Positions 61,801 through 64,000 of a stretch of 64,000 bases of DNA are shown here, piece by piece. Position numbers and translations under genes: made by a program. Source of the stretch: Bacillota bacterium (GTDB taxonomy: Bacteria; Bacillota; Clostridia; Lachnospirales; Lachnospiraceae); NCBI GenBank assembly GCA_023411555.1, contig JAEYOQ010000037.1, positions 1 through 64,000 on the forward strand, given 5' to 3'. Position 1 is the first letter of the stretch. Every line of letters begins with the position of its first letter. The notes under the pieces were generated by a model. It saw only the letters and a program-made list of their open reading frames with translations, searched no databases and was not told the DNA's origin.

Positions 61801-63867
61801 AATTTTACAATTACTGACAGTATCCTGACCACTACCGGAAATGGAGCCAGCTCAATTTTGAATAATAAAGTGGGTAAGGTGATGCTTTCTGGCGGAACGA
61901 TAAGCACTTCCGGTGAAAATTCAATGGCAATTTGCAATACCGGCGGCGGCTCAATTACCGTTTCCAATGCAACGGTTAGTACATCAGGAGATTTGTCAGA
62001 AACCATTTTCAACGCCTCCACTGGTTCAGTCTCCCTGCTTGGTTGTGCTGTGAGTGCAAAAGGAAGCCAATCAAATGCAATTCATAACCAAGATACCAGC
62101 AATATCAATATCAGTGGCGGCATGATTGAAAGTGAACATGATGTTGCTATCGTTTCTAGTTTGCGTAATATCGTTCTATCAACCGGCAGTCTCACCATTA
62201 AGGGTGCCAGTGGTGCAGTAAACAAAGCGTTGACCTTCGCCAGTGGAGCGAGGTTTGATATTTGGGCAAGCACAACGAACGTCACTGGCGCAGACGCGAC
62301 AATAATTAACGGGTCGTTGATAACCGCAGACGACTCTTATGCATCCGGCTATAAATATCTTAATTTTGTACCGAAAGTAGTCATCGTAGATGAAAACGAA
62401 ACGGGCGGAGGCTCCGGTGGTAGTGGCGAATCAAATAGTGGTGGAAGCTCCAATAATAGCAGTAACCCAGTCATTGATGCTACACCCGCATCGGACAAGC
62501 CCAATGTTCCTACACAAGTTGAAATTAAGGTTTCCGGTACGGTGGACAGTAAGGGTAATATTACTGCGAACATCACAGATAAAGCTGTGATTGATTCAAT
62601 TAACAAAGCTCTTGAGGAAGCTAAGAATAACGGTAACGAGAAAAAGAATATTGTTGTGATACTTCATATAGACACCGGCTCCAATACCGGTTCCCAAGTT
62701 ACCGTCAATCTTCCAAAGGCTGTTCAGGATACCATCATTACAAAGAAAATCGAAAGCCTCATTGTGGTAGTGGACAACCCTGATATTACAATTGAGATGG
62801 ATTTGGAAGCATTAAAGGAAATCAGGAAGCAGTCAAAAGCAGATGTAAGCATTACAGCAACTCGCAAGGACAGGGGTAAGCTGACCGGAGATGCAAAAAA
62901 AACCATTGGGGACCGACCGGTATTTGACCTTAAGGTAAACTATGGAAAGAATAAACAAGTACAGAGCTTCGGCTCAGGCAGTGTATCTATCACTATCCCT
63001 TACACCCTCGGTAAAAATGAAAATGCCGGAAATGTAATGGCTGTCTATGTAGATGCTAAGGAGAAGGTGCACTGGCTCGTAAACTCGGTCTATGACACTA
63101 TGGAACAAGTATTACGGTTTAGTACCAATCACTTTTCCACCTACGGCATTGCTTGCAAGCAGATTAATACTGCATTTAAGGATATTACAGATCATTGGGC
63201 GAAGGAAGATATTGAGTTTGTGGTAAGCCGCGGATTGATAAACAGCACATCCAAAACCAAATTCAACCCGGACAAGTCCTTGACAAGAGGAATGCTCGTC
63301 ACGGCACTGGGACGACTTGCAGAAGCCGATGTGAGCGGCTACACAAAGAGTAGCTTTACCGATGTAAAAAGTGATGCTGATTACATGAGCTACATTGAGT
63401 GGGCGAATAAAAATAACATTCTAAAGGGTGTTGAAGATAATAAGTTCGCTCCCAATCAGTCTATTACCCGCGAGCAGATAGCGGTTATAATGCTAAACTA
63501 TGCCAAGGTTATCGGGTTCACAGTGCCAAAGGCCCATACAGAGAACAGCTTTGCAGACAGTGATAAAATTAGCGACAACGCTAAGGATGCCGTAAAACAG
63601 ATGCAAATGGCAGGCGTCATTACCGGCAAGAAGGGCAACCTATTCGATCCTCAGGGTGAAATCACACTTGCTGAGACTTCTGCAATGTTGCGCCGCTTCA
63701 TAGAAGTGATGATTTCCAGGGCTTCAATGCAAGGCTGGATGAAGAATGACGCAGGACAGTATTTCTTCTATAAAGACGGAAGCATGGTAGCTGAAAAGTG
63801 GCTGGAAATCGACGGTAAATGGTATTACTTTAATGCTGATGGTTCTCTTGCTAAGAGTGCAAAATAG
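58846..63867 (+). CDS. Giant SLH-domain surface protein with beta-helix repeats
   Basis: 1673 residues from the ATG at 58846 (GGAGG ten bases upstream; a GTG at 58807 is not supported). Signal peptide 1-25, ending SAMA. Next come eight 12-residue acidic repeats (about 77-172), then a long region of right-handed beta-helix type (about 245-1160) rich in VTISGGTI and GNVTIEGG motifs. A Gly/Ser linker follows, then a conserved domain of about 200 residues shared with SLH protein 1, three SLH domains (about 1440-1620), and a C-terminal aromatic repeat (GKWYYFNADGSLAKSAK) of the cell-wall/choline-binding type. It is a cell-surface protein; the ligand is unknown. Confidence 0.9.
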   Translation: MNKRLMSMFLALCMVLTMLPVSAMAEEASTTIDTGGNIIGFAPLEKTEITVAVGTSIEEIGLPDTLVATVKTAVFNEEGLMPDLSVVNEEEPMPDSSIVSEEEPMPDSGIVSEDGLMPDMSMVNEEELVPDSSIVNEEEPMPDSSIVSEEEPVPDSSTLNEGELLQDLGEGNEEASPTITWEETNHVIPIEWKAEPEYDSESAGTYCFTPVIEGYLVSTDLPQIMVVVEEEMPMALMMEPMALSSSPVTTQAALQSAFNNVGEDGVILLGGNITLTSTITSPSDSRSFTLDLNGFTITGKSKSTAIRHKGTGILLIKDSVGTGKITISGSDSIAVLNASKGTIQINMANIITSGNRSHAIHNEDIGEIFVLGGTLSVDGAGAVAIDNLSDGTVVMTGGLVKSNGLASAAIYNEARGAVQIFGGEIIGTGELAEGVAMESGSLFISGGKTIIKGTERAVNLAPDLTNFPDVAVIASQTFEGTPKTDYDPALISKYKYLAFDQAYDAEIDGKKYVSLQTALNEATDGQTITILKNITSSSTFYKTGSESCVIDLKGKSITLSYGKAFWLGGSGTVTIKDSFIGGTIISDDYSEGTILNSGSGDFILDSGTIVKRITPQIGYTAAAIINSGTGNMTILNGNVYAEGTGAINSVGNVTIEGGTIRSNGNYVISTSESSKVTIMGGTISATGADTIALDHFGNGDVTISGGTISANGTALFILSSINTNISGGTITSENQHTIRNCYLGTVTVTGGEIIAKADGCSAIYNDANGRVVIEGGRITPSVNHTSTIDSGNRLLTNMMVSKGTANATGMNVHPISMADEPGYNTGVTVSGAAMSSNFERGIRSIARIGFTDYYTFESAIAAVDQGQTITVLQDVTLDSTIVIPNGHNKQFTLDLNGKTLSCSQTAIMHLGNESLTIKGDGKIVSGSDAIWMVRGADLYLENVTVDTTGSKAFAVRMFLGNLTVVNSSINASGGGGAAIRSDSDGNFTITDSILTTTGNGASSILNNKVGKVMLSGGTISTSGENSMAICNTGGGSITVSNATVSTSGDLSETIFNASTGSVSLLGCAVSAKGSQSNAIHNQDTSNINISGGMIESEHDVAIVSSLRNIVLSTGSLTIKGASGAVNKALTFASGARFDIWASTTNVTGADATIINGSLITADDSYASGYKYLNFVPKVVIVDENETGGGSGGSGESNSGGSSNNSSNPVIDATPASDKPNVPTQVEIKVSGTVDSKGNITANITDKAVIDSINKALEEAKNNGNEKKNIVVILHIDTGSNTGSQVTVNLPKAVQDTIITKKIESLIVVVDNPDITIEMDLEALKEIRKQSKADVSITATRKDRGKLTGDAKKTIGDRPVFDLKVNYGKNKQVQSFGSGSVSITIPYTLGKNENAGNVMAVYVDAKEKVHWLVNSVYDTMEQVLRFSTNHFSTYGIACKQINTAFKDITDHWAKEDIEFVVSRGLINSTSKTKFNPDKSLTRGMLVTALGRLAEADVSGYTKSSFTDVKSDADYMSYIEWANKNNILKGVEDNKFAPNQSITREQIAVIMLNYAKVIGFTVPKAHTENSFADSDKISDNAKDAVKQMQMAGVITGKKGNLFDPQGEITLAETSAMLRRFIEVMISRASMQGWMKNDAGQYFFYKDGSMVAEKWLEIDGKWYYFNADGSLAKSAK
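59074..59361 (+). repeat. Eight tandem 36-bp coding repeats
   Basis: In-frame repeats of the 12-residue unit EEEPMPDSSIVS, with variants such as EEGLMPDLSVVN and EEELVPDSSIVN. The unit is acidic and proline-containing, likely an extended stalk. Copies 2, 3, 6 and 7 are most alike at DNA level, so copy number may vary between strains. Confidence 0.9.
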
Positions 63868-63881
63868 CTAAAAACAATGCA

Positions 63882-63911
63882 GAGCCTGCTCTCCAATCAG
63901 AGAACGGGCTC
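63882..63911 (+). terminator. Terminator-like hairpin after SLH gene 2
   Basis: GAGCCTGCTCTC pairs with GAGAACGGGCTC (one wobble, one mismatch) around a six-base loop, 15 bases after the stop codon. The following U tract is poor (TTGCCCGCATCTTATTT). Confidence 0.6.
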
Positions 63912-64000
63912 TTGCCCGCATCTTATTTGTTCACACATATATCTCACAAGTTCTGTTGTCGGGAATGTGCAACTAGTAAAATAATAGTGATTGAATATAG

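Overview
The window is AT-rich chromosomal DNA that reads like a plant-polysaccharide-degrading Clostridia member, most likely Lachnospiraceae. This is inferred from gene content: LplA/YesO-type lipoprotein sugar binders with paired permeases, YesM/YesN two-component systems, a GH43 xylosidase, a GH94-type phosphorylase, giant S-layer-homology (SLH) proteins, strong AGGAGG ribosome sites and many rho-independent hairpins. No rRNA, tRNA or CRISPR array was seen.

Layout. (1) 1-9.6 kb: the start of an unknown gene leaving the left edge; a YesN/YesM pair on the minus strand, divergent from a sugar ABC operon (binding protein and two permeases); then a third YesM-type kinase that is truncated and joined to the last codons of a lost ABC permease. 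(2) 9.7-11.3 kb: an IS110-family insertion sequence with a structured non-coding end, a likely bridge-RNA region. (3) 11.4-19.2 kb: an unusually long solute-binding lipoprotein, a four-PepSY-repeat secreted protein with its OmpR-type two-component system, an acyltransferase-like gene and a Gfo/Idh/MocA oxidoreductase. (4) 19.4-26.6 kb: a second sugar ABC operon with a 2-hydroxyacid dehydrogenase and a membrane-spanning AraC regulator. (5) 26.6-36.5 kb: a TetR regulator and a six-gene catabolic operon (epimerase, DapA-like aldolase/lyase, M20 amidohydrolase, phosphohexomutase, GH94-type phosphorylase, FAD oxidoreductase). (6) 36.8-41.6 kb: a 1604-residue SLH surface protein. (7) 41.7-46.1 kb: two sugar-phosphate isomerase/epimerase-like proteins and a Gfo/Idh/MocA dehydrogenase, divergent from an AraC activator, with a 260-bp palindromic MITE-like element and an AraC pseudogene. 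(8) 46.3-58.5 kb: a pentosan locus with esterase, YesN/YesM pair, binding protein, two permeases, GH43 xylosidase, split transketolase, GarR-like reductase and an SDR. (9) 58.8-63.9 kb: a second giant SLH protein.

How it fits together. Three complete sugar ABC importers each have a different regulatory arrangement: HK-RR divergent, membrane AraC downstream, and RR-HK upstream in the same direction. None of the three encodes its own ATPase, which suggests a shared MsmX-type ATPase elsewhere. In all three, a long stem-loop separates the binding-protein gene from the permease genes, fitting excess production of the binder. GH43 plus the transketolase pair points to xylo-oligosaccharides entering the pentose phosphate pathway. 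The GH94-type enzyme plus phosphohexomutase points to phosphorolysis of an oligosaccharide to a sugar 1-phosphate and then a 6-phosphate.

Most notable observations: the deletion scar at 9.48 kb, the IS110 non-coding structure, the MITE at 43.7 kb, paired TetR-type palindromes, a 65-bp element shared upstream of both SLH genes, and the mosaic, cysteine-rich first SLH protein.
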